A stretch of 64,000 nucleotides of DNA from Pseudomaricurvus sp050633365 (GTDB lineage: Bacteria > Pseudomonadota > Gammaproteobacteria > Pseudomonadales > Cellvibrionaceae). Below the pieces are notes generated by a model. That model was not told where the DNA came from. It was given only the letters and a program-made list of their open reading frames with translations, and made no database searches. This document shows positions 26,929 through 36,131 of the stretch, in pieces; positions within the stretch are counted from its first letter, which is position 1, and every line of letters begins with the position of its first letter. The translations under genes were made by a program, and so were the position numbers. Where the stretch lies: the NCBI GenBank assembly GCA_050633365.1, contig JBOEGJ010000003.1, positions 1 to 64,000 of the forward strand, written 5' to 3'.

Positions 26929-27384
26929 ATGCATTGTCCATTTTGCAGTGCGGAAGATACAAAAGTGATTGATTCTCGATTGGTAGCCGAGGGCGATCAG
27001 GTGCGTCGTCGACGCGAATGTCTGTCCTGTCATGAGCGTTTTACCACCTATGAAACGGCGGAATTGTTACTGCCAAAAGTGATCAAACAAGATGGTTCTC
27101 GGGAGCCGTTTGACGAAGCAAAACTGAGTGCCGGCTTTTTGCGGGCCCTGGAAAAGCGCCCGGTGAGTGTCGAAAAAATTGAGTCCTCTATCAGCCAAAT
27201 AAAGCATGCCTTGCAAGCCACTGGCGAGCGAGAAGTTCCGGCTTTGATGATTGGCGAAAAGGTCATGGAGCAACTGCGAGCGCTCGATGAGGTTGCCTAC
27301 GTTCGATTTGCTTCCGTATACCGACGCTTTAAGGATCTCAACGAGTTCCGAGAAGAGATCGATCGCTTAGAGAAAAAGCCGTAA
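26929..27384 (+). CDS. nrdR: Transcriptional repressor NrdR
   Basis: 151 residues from the ATG at 26929 (GGGGAA upstream); earlier codons have no support since the zinc ribbon must start at MHCPFC. Zinc ligands are CPFC and CLSC in the first 35 residues, followed by the ATP-cone domain (KVIKQDGSREPFDEAKL). NrdR senses dATP/ATP and represses ribonucleotide reductase genes. It is the first gene of the riboflavin cluster, as in many gammaproteobacteria, with ribD 47 bp downstream. Confidence 0.97.
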   Translation: MHCPFCSAEDTKVIDSRLVAEGDQVRRRRECLSCHERFTTYETAELLLPKVIKQDGSREPFDEAKLSAGFLRALEKRPVSVEKIESSISQIKHALQATGEREVPALMIGEKVMEQLRALDEVAYVRFASVYRRFKDLNEFREEIDRLEKKP

Positions 27385-27431
27385 TTTACGGTCTTTTGTC
27401 TGCCCACAGATTAGAGAAAGATAGTGACACC

Positions 27432-28544
27432 ATGCCTTTAGAAGATAGCCATTACATGTCTCTCGCGCTTCGCTTAGCCGAGAAAGGCCGCTATACCACC
27501 ATGCCCAACCCTCGTGTGGGTTGTGTCATTGTGCGCGACGGAGACATAGTGGGGCAGGGGTGGCATAAGCGTGCCGGAGAGGCCCATGCCGAGATTAACG
27601 CGCTGGCCGAAGCTGGTGAAAACGCTCAGGGCGCGACCGCGTATGTGACCTTAGAGCCCTGCAGCCACAGGGGGAAAACCGGTCCCTGCTGTGAGGCGTT
27701 GATAGAGGCCGGCGTCGCGCGAGTGGTATACGGGATGGAAGATCCCAATCCTCAAGTGGCCGGAAACGGCCTCAAACGCTTGACCGAGGCCGGAGTGAAT
27801 GTGGACGGGCCGGTGTTGGAAAAAGAAGCCTGGGAGCTTAATCCCGGTTTTATTCGGCGCATGGAAACGGGACGACCTTACGTTCGCTGCAAAATGGCCA
27901 TGAGTCTTGATGGTCGCACGGCAATGGCCAGCGGTGAAAGTAAGTGGGTCACCGGTCCATCGGCCCGCGCCGACGTGCAAAAGCTAAGGGCGAGAAGTTG
28001 CGCGGTTATCACCGGTATCGGCTCGATCCTACTGGATGATTCATCACTCACGGTACGCGAGCCAGAATTACGTCTCGACAATGCTCACGAGGCCGCACAA
28101 CTCCAGCCACTCAGAGTGGTTTTAGACTCAAAACAACAGCTGCGAAAAAGCCATATAGTGGTACAATCGCCGCCCGCTACGCTAGTGGTCTCGGCGCAGC
28201 CAGAGTGCGACGCAGAATTGTCTGGCGCGGATGTCGAGCAAATGTCTATGCCTGGCGTCGATGGTCGAGTCGATCTCGACGCGTTACTGCAAGAATTAGG
28301 GCGCCGACAGTGCAATGAAGTACTGGTTGAAGCAGGAGCCAATCTTGCGGGCGCATTTTTACGACGCGGTCTCATCGATGAGTTGGTGATTTATATGGCG
28401 CCTAAACTCATGGGAAGCAACGCTCGTCCCTTATTTGAACTGCCCCTGCAGACCATGTCTGCTCAATTGCCGTTAACCATCAGCGATGTTCGCTCGGTGG
28501 GCAATGATTGGCGAATTACAGCGCGGCCAGACCCGGAAGGTTAG
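27432..28544 (+). CDS. ribD: Riboflavin biosynthesis deaminase/reductase RibD
   Basis: 370 residues from the ATG at 27432; a TTG at 27396 would add 12 unsupported codons. The N-terminal cytidine-deaminase-like domain has the zinc site HAEINAL and PCSHRGKTGPCCEAL; the C-terminal reductase domain starts near RPYVRCKMAMSLDGRTA. The enzyme deaminates and then reduces the pyrimidine product of GTP cyclohydrolase II. It is between nrdR and ribE in a same-strand run. Confidence 0.97.
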   Translation: MPLEDSHYMSLALRLAEKGRYTTMPNPRVGCVIVRDGDIVGQGWHKRAGEAHAEINALAEAGENAQGATAYVTLEPCSHRGKTGPCCEALIEAGVARVVYGMEDPNPQVAGNGLKRLTEAGVNVDGPVLEKEAWELNPGFIRRMETGRPYVRCKMAMSLDGRTAMASGESKWVTGPSARADVQKLRARSCAVITGIGSILLDDSSLTVREPELRLDNAHEAAQLQPLRVVLDSKQQLRKSHIVVQSPPATLVVSAQPECDAELSGADVEQMSMPGVDGRVDLDALLQELGRRQCNEVLVEAGANLAGAFLRRGLIDELVIYMAPKLMGSNARPLFELPLQTMSAQLPLTISDVRSVGNDWRITARPDPEG

Positions 28545-28621
28545 TCCCGAATACACACTTAGTGGGCTGACGCCATGGCGGTATCTGTCTGCACCTGCAA
28601 TGAACAAGAAGTGAAAGCATC

Positions 28622-29287
28622 ATGTTTACAGGCATTATTGAAGCAGTAGGTGACATTGTTGCCGTAGAGCCCAGCGGTGGCGATTTGCGACTGCGTGTTA
28701 AAACCAACGGGTTGGATTTGAGCGATGTCGCCCTGGGCGATTCCATTGCTACCAATGGCGTCTGTTTAACCGTTATTGAGTTGCCCGGTGATGGTTACTG
28801 GGCCGATGTCTCAGTCGAGACGCTGGATAACACGACCTTGCGCCAATGGTCGGTGGGTATGCCCGCTAATTTAGAAAAGGCGCTGACCCCTCAAACCCGT
28901 TTGGGCGGGCACATGGTCAGTGGTCACGTCGACGGTGTGGGTGAAGTTGTCAGTCGCCATCGGGATGCGCGTTCGGAGCGCTTTCGCATCAAAGCGCCGG
29001 CTGAGTTAGCGAAATACATCGCCCACAAGGGTTCAATCACGGTCGATGGCACCAGCTTGACCGTAAACGCGGTGGATGGCGATGAATTTGAGCTCAATAT
29101 TGTGCCTCATACCATCGAACGCACCGTCATCGGCAGCTATCAGGCCGGTTCGAAAGTCAATTTAGAGGTCGACGTTATCGCACGTTACCTAGAGCGACTA
29201 CTATTAGGGGATAAAGCGGCTGAGTCGTCATCCTCAAAGGGCATTGATCTGGCCTTTTTGGCAGAACATGGTTTTCATCGTGGCTGA
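28622..29287 (+). CDS. ribE: Riboflavin synthase alpha subunit
   Basis: 221 residues with two tandem lumazine-binding domains. The start MFTGIIEAVGDI is the family signature, repeated in the second half as TRLGGHMVSGHVDGVGEV. It dismutates two 6,7-dimethyl-8-ribityllumazine molecules to riboflavin. Named ribE or ribC depending on the naming scheme. It lies between ribD and ribBA. Confidence 0.97.
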   Translation: MFTGIIEAVGDIVAVEPSGGDLRLRVKTNGLDLSDVALGDSIATNGVCLTVIELPGDGYWADVSVETLDNTTLRQWSVGMPANLEKALTPQTRLGGHMVSGHVDGVGEVVSRHRDARSERFRIKAPAELAKYIAHKGSITVDGTSLTVNAVDGDEFELNIVPHTIERTVIGSYQAGSKVNLEVDVIARYLERLLLGDKAAESSSSKGIDLAFLAEHGFHRG

Positions 29288-29363
29288 GTGTCGCCTCTGC
29301 GACGTTTGGTAGAGACATTTTTTAGCACCGTTTAACGGCGGCATTGATTAAGTAAGGTTGGTT

Positions 29364-30482
29364 ATGGAACTCAATACAGTAGAAGAGCTTATCGACGATA
29401 TTCGTCAGGGCAAAATGGTCATCCTGATGGATGATGAAGATCGCGAAAACGAAGGTGATTTGGTCATGGCTGCCGAGCAAGTTCGGGCAGACGACATCAA
29501 CTTCATGGCCACACACGCCCGCGGCTTGATTTGCCTGACCTTGTCTCCGGCTCGCTGTCAGCAGCTGGATCTGCCGTTGATGGTATCGGATAACTTGGCT
29601 CAGCATTCCACCAACTTCACCGTGTCTATCGAAGCTGCCGAGGGTGTTACTACGGGTATATCTGCCGCCGATCGCGCTCGCACGGTTCGCGCTGCGGTTC
29701 AGCGCGATGCCAAGGCCTCTGATATTGTTCAGCCGGGTCATATCTTTCCATTGATGGCGCAACCTGGTGGTGTGTTGAGTCGCGCGGGTCATACTGAAGC
29801 GGGCTGTGATCTGTCTCGCTTGGCCGGATTTGAGCCTGCGGCGGCGATCGTCGAGATCATGAATGAAGACGGCACTATGGCGCGTCGTCCAGATCTCGAG
29901 ATTTTTGCCAAAGAGCACAACCTGAAAATCGGCACCATTGCCGACTTAATCCAATATCGCTCGACCAATGAAAAAACCGTCGAGTGTGTGAATGAGCGCA
30001 AAATTCAAACCCAGTATGGCGAATTTAACTTGCATACTTACCTCGACAAAGCGCGACAAGAAAAGCACTTTGCGCTAACTCAGGGTGATTTGCGCAACGG
30101 CGAACCTGCCTTGGTTCGAGTGCACGTAGGCAGCACCGCCCGCGACGTATTTAAAGTTCATCGCGGCAGTGATCAAGAGTTCTTACCTTGGACCTTTGAT
30201 CGCGCTATCGAGATGATTGCCGAAGAAGGCCGCGGCGCTTTGGTGATGATTTGCCACAGTGAAACGGCAAACGATATCGAAGATAGTATCGATTGGATGT
30301 TGTCCGGCAAGCAAGAGCGCCCAAGCCAAGACCTCGTATACAAACAAGTGGGTACTGGCTCTCAAATCCTTGTGGATCTGGGGGTGAAGAGCATGCGCCT
30401 TATGAGTGCTCCGTTTAAATTTAATGCTATTTCAGGATTTGATCTTGAGGTGGCCGAATATATTGATACTGGTGTGAAGTAA
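29364..30482 (+). CDS. ribB: RibBA-like fusion: DHBP synthase + degenerate GTP cyclohydrolase II domain (RibBX)
   Basis: 372 residues from the ATG at 29364 (AAGG upstream; a TTG at 29358 is less likely). The N-terminal DHBP synthase domain is complete: DDEDRENEGDL and HTEAGCDL. The C-terminal 170 residues align with GTP cyclohydrolase II but lack the zinc ligands (normally C-x10-C-x-C); the corresponding place reads VHVGSTARDVFKVH, and RQEGRGIGL is AEEGRGALVM. This half should not hydrolyse GTP. The missing step is supplied by the separate ribA at 33707. Proteins of this form are known in proteobacteria. Confidence 0.95.
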   Translation: MELNTVEELIDDIRQGKMVILMDDEDRENEGDLVMAAEQVRADDINFMATHARGLICLTLSPARCQQLDLPLMVSDNLAQHSTNFTVSIEAAEGVTTGISAADRARTVRAAVQRDAKASDIVQPGHIFPLMAQPGGVLSRAGHTEAGCDLSRLAGFEPAAAIVEIMNEDGTMARRPDLEIFAKEHNLKIGTIADLIQYRSTNEKTVECVNERKIQTQYGEFNLHTYLDKARQEKHFALTQGDLRNGEPALVRVHVGSTARDVFKVHRGSDQEFLPWTFDRAIEMIAEEGRGALVMICHSETANDIEDSIDWMLSGKQERPSQDLVYKQVGTGSQILVDLGVKSMRLMSAPFKFNAISGFDLEVAEYIDTGVK

Positions 30483-30524
30483 CCGCACCTTTCTTCTAAC
30501 ATTGATTAAAAAGAGTTATGCATC

Positions 30525-30989
30525 ATGAGCAAAGTAATTGAGGGTGATTTCACAAATTGTAACGGTAAATACGCGTTGATCGTCAGCCGTTGGAACAGCT
30601 TTGTGGTTGAGAGTTTGAAAGAAGGGGCGCTCGATAGCTTGCGTCGCCACGGCATCAGCGAAGATCAAATCACCATTTACTATGCACCGGGAGCCTTTGA
30701 GTTTCCGTTGTTAGCACAGCGTTTGGCCAACAAAGGCGAGTTCGATGCAATCATTGCGTTGGGCGCAGTCATTCGTGGCGGCACGCCGCATTTCGAATAT
30801 GTTGCTGGCGAGTGCACCAAAGGTTTGGCTCAGGTTTCTCTGAATTCAGATACCGTTGTGACCTTTGGCGTGTTGACTGTAGATTCCATTGAGCAGGCTA
30901 TCGAGCGCTCTGGCACCAAAGCGGGTAATAAAGGCGAAGAAGCCGCGGTAACCGCATTGGAAATGGTCTCTCTGCTAAATAAAGTTTGA
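30525..30989 (+). CDS. ribH: 6,7-dimethyl-8-ribityllumazine synthase
   Basis: 154 residues, the usual size. Signature regions are VSRWNSFVVESLKEGAL, APGAFEFPLLAQRLA and ALGAVIRGGTPHFEYV, with the catalytic His in the last. The enzyme condenses the RibB and RibD products and assembles into icosahedral or pentameric shells. Followed after 59 bp by nusB, the common order ribH-nusB. Confidence 0.98.
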   Translation: MSKVIEGDFTNCNGKYALIVSRWNSFVVESLKEGALDSLRRHGISEDQITIYYAPGAFEFPLLAQRLANKGEFDAIIALGAVIRGGTPHFEYVAGECTKGLAQVSLNSDTVVTFGVLTVDSIEQAIERSGTKAGNKGEEAAVTALEMVSLLNKV

Positions 30990-31048
30990 GTGGTTGCTGG
31001 CCTTGCGCCAGCTCAACCCATGTTTGATTGAAAGTGGATACTACCAGA

Positions 31049-31498
31049 ATGACAGTTTCTCCTGCGGCACGCCGCAAAGCACGACACTACGCCATGCAGT
31101 CGCTGTATCAATGGCAAATGACTTCAGCAGCGATCAATGTGATCGAAGCAGAATTTCATACCGACAATGATATGAGTAAGGCTGACACGGCTTATTATCG
31201 TGAGTTGATTCACTCGGTGCCTAAACGCCTTGATGAAATCGATGAGGCTTATGCGACATTTTTGCAAGAGCGCGAGCAAAATGAACTCGATCCCATTACT
31301 CAGGCTCTATTGCGAATTTCCACTTATGAGTTGATGGCTCGTATCGATGTGCCTTACAAAGTCGTCATCAATGAATCTGTTTCTCTGGCGAAGAAATTTG
31401 GGGCCACTGATAGTCACAAATTTATCAATGGAGTACTCGATAAGGTCGCGGCTCAGCATCGCGCCGTAGAAGTAAAGGCGACTCGTAAAAAGAGCTAG
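31049..31498 (+). CDS. nusB: Transcription antitermination protein NusB
   Basis: 149 residues from the ATG at 31049; the TTG at 31028 is unlikely. An all-helical RNA-binding protein with the family start RRKARHYAMQSLYQWQM and the C-terminal VPYKVVINESVSLAKKFG. With NusE (S10) it binds boxA RNA of rRNA operons. Gene order ribH-nusB-thiL is conserved in gammaproteobacteria. Confidence 0.97.
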   Translation: MTVSPAARRKARHYAMQSLYQWQMTSAAINVIEAEFHTDNDMSKADTAYYRELIHSVPKRLDEIDEAYATFLQEREQNELDPITQALLRISTYELMARIDVPYKVVINESVSLAKKFGATDSHKFINGVLDKVAAQHRAVEVKATRKKS

Positions 31499-31571
31499 TG
31501 GCAGCTGCAAACGCAACAGCGAATCGCTAAGGGAATTGGCGCTTCACGGTGAAAGTGAATCAAGGAATTTT

Positions 31572-32543
31572 ATGGCCGTAGGTGAATTTGAACTAATTGA
31601 ACGGTATTTTCGTCAGGAAGCCGGCGCACTGGGTGTTGCCATGGGCATTGGCGATGACTGCGCGTTACTGAATGTTCCCGATGGACAACAACTTGCGGTG
31701 TCTATGGACACCTTAGTTGGCGGTATTCACTTTCCAAAAAATGCAGATCCAGAGTTGATTGCAGAGCGAGCTCTGCGAGTTAACTTAAGTGATCTGGCTG
31801 CAATGGGCGCCGAGCCCATGTGGTTTACTTTGGGATTGACCTTACCCAAAGCCAATGCGCAATGGGTGAAAGGCTTCTCTCAAGGATTATTTCGAGTTGC
31901 CAACGAATACAATATCGCCCTGGTGGGCGGTGATACTACCCGTGGCAATCTGAGTATTACTATTCAGGTGCACGGCACGGTCGATCCAGGACGTGCGTTG
32001 ATGCGCGGCAATGCGTCGGTCGGCGATGAGATTTTTGTCACCGGGCCGGTGGGCAATGGTGCGGCGGCGTTGGCGGTCATTAAACAAGAGTTGGAGGTGG
32101 GTAAATCGGCCTTTAACTATTTTATGGATCATTATTATCGTCCCGAACCCCAGCTCAAAGAAGGGCAAGTGCTGCGAGGTATAGCCGAAGCGGGAATCGA
32201 TATTTCCGATGGTTTAGTGGCCGATCTGGGTCATATTTGCGAACAAAGTGTGGTGGGTGCATCCATTCATTTGGAGAGAATTCCTCTGTCGGAACCTGTG
32301 TCAAAATTGGTTCCTTTTGAAAAGGGGATTCAGTGGGCTTTGAGCGGCGGCGATGACTATCAGTTGTGTTTCACTGTGCCGCCAGCCCGTATGGCGCAGC
32401 TTGAAACCTTGGTTGATCAAAAGCGTATCGAAGTTCACCACATTGGTGAAATTACCAGAGGCAAAGGCGTGACTTGTCTCTACAACGGCGAAGAAGTTTT
32501 GTTAAACAAAGAAGGGTATCAGCATTTTGACGGCAACGAATAA
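31572..32543 (+). CDS. thiL: Thiamine-monophosphate kinase
   Basis: 323 residues from the ATG at 31572, which has CAAGGAA immediately upstream. It has the PurM-like fold with IGDDCALLNVPDGQ, SMDTLVGGIHF, NLSDLAAMGAEP and the terminal SGGDDYQLCF. It phosphorylates thiamine monophosphate to thiamine diphosphate. Its 3' end overlaps the start of pgpA by 17 bases. Confidence 0.97.
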   Translation: MAVGEFELIERYFRQEAGALGVAMGIGDDCALLNVPDGQQLAVSMDTLVGGIHFPKNADPELIAERALRVNLSDLAAMGAEPMWFTLGLTLPKANAQWVKGFSQGLFRVANEYNIALVGGDTTRGNLSITIQVHGTVDPGRALMRGNASVGDEIFVTGPVGNGAAALAVIKQELEVGKSAFNYFMDHYYRPEPQLKEGQVLRGIAEAGIDISDGLVADLGHICEQSVVGASIHLERIPLSEPVSKLVPFEKGIQWALSGGDDYQLCFTVPPARMAQLETLVDQKRIEVHHIGEITRGKGVTCLYNGEEVLLNKEGYQHFDGNE

Positions 32544-33018
32544 TCCTTCTTGGTCGAGTTTATTGGCCAATCCCGTTCACGCCTTAGCGTTTGGTTTTGG
32601 TTCGGGTTTATCGCCCAAGGCGCCTGGAACCGTGGGTACTTTAGCGGCAATCCCTTTGTATCTGTTGATGTCATCGCTGCCTCCTCTCGCCTATGTGATT
32701 ATGTTGGTGGTGACCTTCGCGGTTGGTGTTTATCTATGCGATAAAACCTCTAGAGATCTAGGGGTTCATGATCACCCAGGTATCGTTTGGGATGAATTTG
32801 TAGGCTATTGGATCACCATGTTTGCCGCCCCGGCTGGATGGCTTTGGGTGTTGGTTGGTTTTCTTTGGTTTCGCTTGTTTGATGTGCTCAAGCCCTGGCC
32901 GATCAACTGGCTTGATGAAAAAGTTGACGGCGGTTTTGGCATCATGATTGATGATGTGCTCGCCGGTGTGATGGCGCTGGTCTGTGTGCAGTTGAGTTAT
33001 TACTTGGTGTCGCTATGA
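32527..33018 (+). CDS. pgpA: Phosphatidylglycerophosphatase A
   Basis: 163 residues, with four membrane helices. It removes phosphate from phosphatidylglycerophosphate in the inner membrane. Family motifs are FGFGSGLSPKAPGTVGTL and VWDEFVGYW, and WLDEKVDGGFGIMIDDVLAG near the end. The start is a TTG at 32527 inside thiL, with AGAAGGG 10 bases upstream; no ATG is available before the conserved N-terminus. It overlaps the next gene by four bases (ATGA). Confidence 0.95.
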   Translation: MTATNNPSWSSLLANPVHALAFGFGSGLSPKAPGTVGTLAAIPLYLLMSSLPPLAYVIMLVVTFAVGVYLCDKTSRDLGVHDHPGIVWDEFVGYWITMFAAPAGWLWVLVGFLWFRLFDVLKPWPINWLDEKVDGGFGIMIDDVLAGVMALVCVQLSYYLVSL

Positions 33019-33653
33019 GAAAACTAGGCTATGGATTGGCCGTTGTTTTTGTTTTGTTGGCCAATGTTGTTGCGGCAAAAAATGTTGAGGTAAAGGGCTT
33101 GTTTTCCGGCAGTGCTCTGTTGTTAATTGATGGTAAACAAAAGCTATTGAAACAGGGTAAGAGTTTCGCTGGCGTTACTTTGCTGTCCGCCGACAGCAAA
33201 AAGGCGGTTCTCGAAATTGATGGCAAAAAACACACCTTGGGTATGTCGCGACGAATTTCGTCGAGCTATCAAAAAGCCGAAACTGCAGAGGTACGTTTAC
33301 AACCGACCTATGGCGGCCACTACGTGACACCGGCAAGAATTAATAATCTGCCGGTCTCGGTAATGGTGGATACCGGTGCAACTACCGTGGCGATGAGCCT
33401 GCCTCAAGCGAAGGCGCTGGGTATCGATTATCGCAACGGTCGCTTGACGCCCATTAGCACGGCGGCGGGTTATAGTGAAGGGTATTTGGTTTATTTACGA
33501 AGCGTTACTGTGGGTACAGTAACGGTGCAGAATGTAGAAGCGCTGGTGAGTGTTGGCGACTTTCCCGAGACTATCTTATTGGGAAACAGTTATCTCAGCC
33601 GCGTCAAAATGTTTCGCGAAAATGGTGTGCTGGTTTTACAGAGTCAGTACTAA
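33015..33653 (+). CDS. Periplasmic retropepsin-like aspartic protease (TIGR02281 type)
   Basis: 212 residues with a signal peptide (residues 1-20, GLAVVFVLLANVVAA). The second half carries a single aspartic-protease half-site, MVDTGATTVAMS, with the hydrophobic-hydrophobic-Gly partner ETILLGNSYL; two copies must dimerise to form one active site. The substrate is not known. It overlaps pgpA by four bases and is thus in the same transcript. Confidence 0.9.
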   Translation: MRKLGYGLAVVFVLLANVVAAKNVEVKGLFSGSALLLIDGKQKLLKQGKSFAGVTLLSADSKKAVLEIDGKKHTLGMSRRISSSYQKAETAEVRLQPTYGGHYVTPARINNLPVSVMVDTGATTVAMSLPQAKALGIDYRNGRLTPISTAAGYSEGYLVYLRSVTVGTVTVQNVEALVSVGDFPETILLGNSYLSRVKMFRENGVLVLQSQY

Positions 33654-33706
33654 TGGCGTTTCCGACAAAATAATTTGTTGATGGCGCGACAGTAAGAGGT
33701 TGTATT

Positions 33707-34303
33707 GTGGCCGTTCGTTACATTGAATCTTCAAAATTACCGACTTCAATGGGTATTTTTGAAATGCATGGTTTTGAAGATACTGAAACCAATAAAGAGC
33801 ACGTCGTACTAAGTATGGGGCAGATCGGCAGTGACGAGCCTGTACTTGCTCGTATTCACTCCGAGTGCCTCACTGGTGATGCACTATTTAGTTTACGTTG
33901 TGATTGCGGAGCGCAGTTGCAGGCGGCTATGCATCGCATTGCTGTCGAAGGGCGTGGTGTTATTTTCTATTTGCGTCAAGAAGGGCGTGGTATCGGTTTG
34001 CTCAACAAGATCAGAGCTTATAATCTGCAGGATAAGGGCGCTGATACTGTCGAGGCCAATGAGCAACTCGGTTTTGGCGCCGACATGCGAGATTACTCCA
34101 TATTGAAGCCCATGCTTGAGCATTTGGATATCGCTGAAATCAGATTGATGACCAATAACCCTCGTAAAGTGAAGGCGCTGCAAGAGCTCGGTATCAATGT
34201 CACCGAGCGCGTTGCTCATGAGAGTGGCCGCAACCCGCACAACATCAAATACCTTGAAACCAAAAAGGGAAAGCTCGGGCACTTACTTGACGCTGGTGAT
34301 TAG
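33707..34303 (+). CDS. ribA: GTP cyclohydrolase II
   Basis: 198 residues from a GTG at 33707, with AAGAGG upstream. All three zinc cysteines are present in CLTGDALFSLRCDCG, and the catalytic region RQEGRGIGLLNKIRAYNLQDKG is intact. It opens GTP in the first step of riboflavin synthesis and makes up for the zinc-less second half of the RibBA-like protein upstream. It is convergent with panB. Confidence 0.98.
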   Translation: MAVRYIESSKLPTSMGIFEMHGFEDTETNKEHVVLSMGQIGSDEPVLARIHSECLTGDALFSLRCDCGAQLQAAMHRIAVEGRGVIFYLRQEGRGIGLLNKIRAYNLQDKGADTVEANEQLGFGADMRDYSILKPMLEHLDIAEIRLMTNNPRKVKALQELGINVTERVAHESGRNPHNIKYLETKKGKLGHLLDAGD

Positions 34304-34550
34304 TTCAGTATTGCTGGCAGGCATTGGTAAAGGGCCGAAATATCGATGCTCAGCCCAAGGCTAGGTAGAATGGATTTGGATTTGAGCCGCAAAGGCTCTC
34401 TGTGCTGAGTGCCTTCTCTTTTCTTTGCGTTAAGGTTGAATCTTGCGAGTATTTTAGCGTCAAAATGACGAAACAAGAGTTGCGCTGCAACACTTGTGGC
34501 TCCTGGTTTGTGTCGGAGCGATAAAGGTTACAGCGTTGATCGAGAGAGTT

Positions 34551-35378
34551 TTACCCGAAGGTATGTTCGCTGGCAGGAAAGACACCTTGCTTCACGTCAT
34601 CGGCGTATTTTCTCAGCGCACCGGGAATATCATCGGCTTCTACCAAAAAGTTCTTCGAAAACTTTGGCGGTTGTTCCGTCAGTCCAAGAATGTCATTGAT
34701 CACCAGTACCTGAGCATCCGTGTCTTTGCCTGCGCCTATACCGATTGTTGGCATAGAGACTGCGTCGGTAATACGCTGCGCTAATTCACAGGGTACACAC
34801 TCCAGTACCAGAAGGTCCGCTCCTGCGGCGTCTAGGGCTTTAGCGTCGGCGAGAATTTGTTCTGCCTGTTCTTCATTGCGCCCTTGTACACGAAAGCCGC
34901 CAAGTTTGTTGACCGATTGCGGTGTGAGCCCCAGATGAGCACAGACGGGAATACCCCGTTCGCCGAGCATCTGTACGGTCGGTGCCAGCCATTGACCACC
35001 TTCGAGTTTTACCATGTGCGCGCCCGCTTGCATGATGCGTGTCGCATTGATCATGGCTTGCTCTGCAGTGGCGTAAGTCATGAAAGGCATGTCGCCCATA
35101 ATGAGCGACTTGTCATTGCCTCGCTTAACGGCTTCGACGTGATAAATCATCTGCTCCATGGTGACTGGAATAGTGCTGTCGTAACCGAGTACCGTCATGC
35201 CGAGGCTGTCGCCCACTAGCAGTACTTCGACGCCGCTCTTTAAGGCCATGGCGGCCATGGGAGCATCGTAAAGAGCAACAGTGACAAACTTTGTACCCTC
35301 CGCTTTCATCTTGCGAAGTGTGAGGGTGGTGATGGCTTTGGTGAGGCCGCTGTTGGCTTGGACGGTTCCGTATGGCAT
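34551..35378 (-). CDS. panB: 3-methyl-2-oxobutanoate hydroxymethyltransferase
   Basis: 275 residues from the ATG at 35378; a GTG three codons earlier is not needed. It makes ketopantoate in pantothenate synthesis. Motifs are LLVGDSLGMTVLGYDST and MGDMPFMTY around the metal site, and ECVPCELAQRIT. The gene usually found directly downstream, panC, is not present: the next gene is ribA on the other strand, after 247 bp with no feature that I recognise. It is the last of a pcnB-folK-kinase-panB run. Confidence 0.97.
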   Translation of the reverse strand: MPYGTVQANSGLTKAITTLTLRKMKAEGTKFVTVALYDAPMAAMALKSGVEVLLVGDSLGMTVLGYDSTIPVTMEQMIYHVEAVKRGNDKSLIMGDMPFMTYATAEQAMINATRIMQAGAHMVKLEGGQWLAPTVQMLGERGIPVCAHLGLTPQSVNKLGGFRVQGRNEEQAEQILADAKALDAAGADLLVLECVPCELAQRITDAVSMPTIGIGAGKDTDAQVLVINDILGLTEQPPKFSKNFLVEADDIPGALRKYADDVKQGVFPASEHTFG

Positions 35379-35437
35379 AGGTTTCACATCTCAGTTAATG
35401 ACAACGTCGATTACTACAACGTCGATTACAGCGTTGA

Positions 35438-36118
35438 TTACAACGTGGGGGTTGGATTGTAATAGTGCCGGCCGCTTTTGACGGTCAGCATGTATTCCAC
35501 CAATTGGTGGTAGTGATCTGGATTGTTGGCCAGATCCAATTCGGTGGCATTGACGATCAGCATGGGCGCTCGATCATAATAATGGAAAAACTGCATGTAA
35601 GCATCGTTTAGCGTAGTCAGGTATCCGCTGGCAATATTGCGTTCGGCTTCGACACCGCGATTGCGAATACGCTCTTCCAGAACATTGTTTGGGGCCTGAA
35701 GATAAATGACCAAATCCGGTTCAGGGGCATCAATAGTGAGCTGGTCATAGACCTGCTGATAGATGTTGAGTTCATCGTCGTCGAGAGTTACCTGGGCGAA
35801 GAGTTGATCCTTATCCATTAAAAAGTCGGCGACGCGAGCAGTTTGGAACATATCCTGCTGACGTAAATCTTGGATTTGCTGCGCTCGTTGAAACAGAAAA
35901 AACAGCTGAGTTGGCAGTGCCGCGGCTTTTGGATTGGCGTAAAAACGCTCGAGAAATGGGTTGTCGTCAGCACTTTCTTCGAGCAGTTCGTAGCCCAAGG
36001 TCTTGGCTAAGTGCTTGGCTAGCGTGGTTTTTCCCACACCGATAGGCCCTTCCACTGCGATAAAGCGTGGCAGGTCCAAGCCCTGTGTATCGATGGTGAT
36101 GTTAAAACCGTCACTCAC
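35438..36118 (-). CDS. Deoxynucleoside kinase
   Basis: 226 residues. A P-loop kinase with GPIGVGKTTLAKHLA at the start, the substrate-binding ESADDNPFLERFY, the DKDQLFAQ region and the lid IRNRGVEAERNIASGYL. This is the deoxyadenosine/deoxyguanosine kinase family found in many marine gammaproteobacteria between folK and panB. It salvages deoxynucleosides; which base it prefers cannot be read from the sequence. It is followed at 60 bp by panB. Confidence 0.93.
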   Translation of the reverse strand: MSDGFNITIDTQGLDLPRFIAVEGPIGVGKTTLAKHLAKTLGYELLEESADDNPFLERFYANPKAAALPTQLFFLFQRAQQIQDLRQQDMFQTARVADFLMDKDQLFAQVTLDDDELNIYQQVYDQLTIDAPEPDLVIYLQAPNNVLEERIRNRGVEAERNIASGYLTTLNDAYMQFFHYYDRAPMLIVNATELDLANNPDHYHQLVEYMLTVKSGRHYYNPTPTL

Positions 36119-36131
36119 GGTTTGCTCCTAA

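Noticed and set aside
29288..29363. FMN riboswitch ahead of ribBA
   Set aside because: The 76-bp gap is too short and has none of the conserved FMN-element segments.
34494..34784. Plus-strand frame antisense to panB
   Set aside because: It lies in the well-supported panB gene and resembles no protein.
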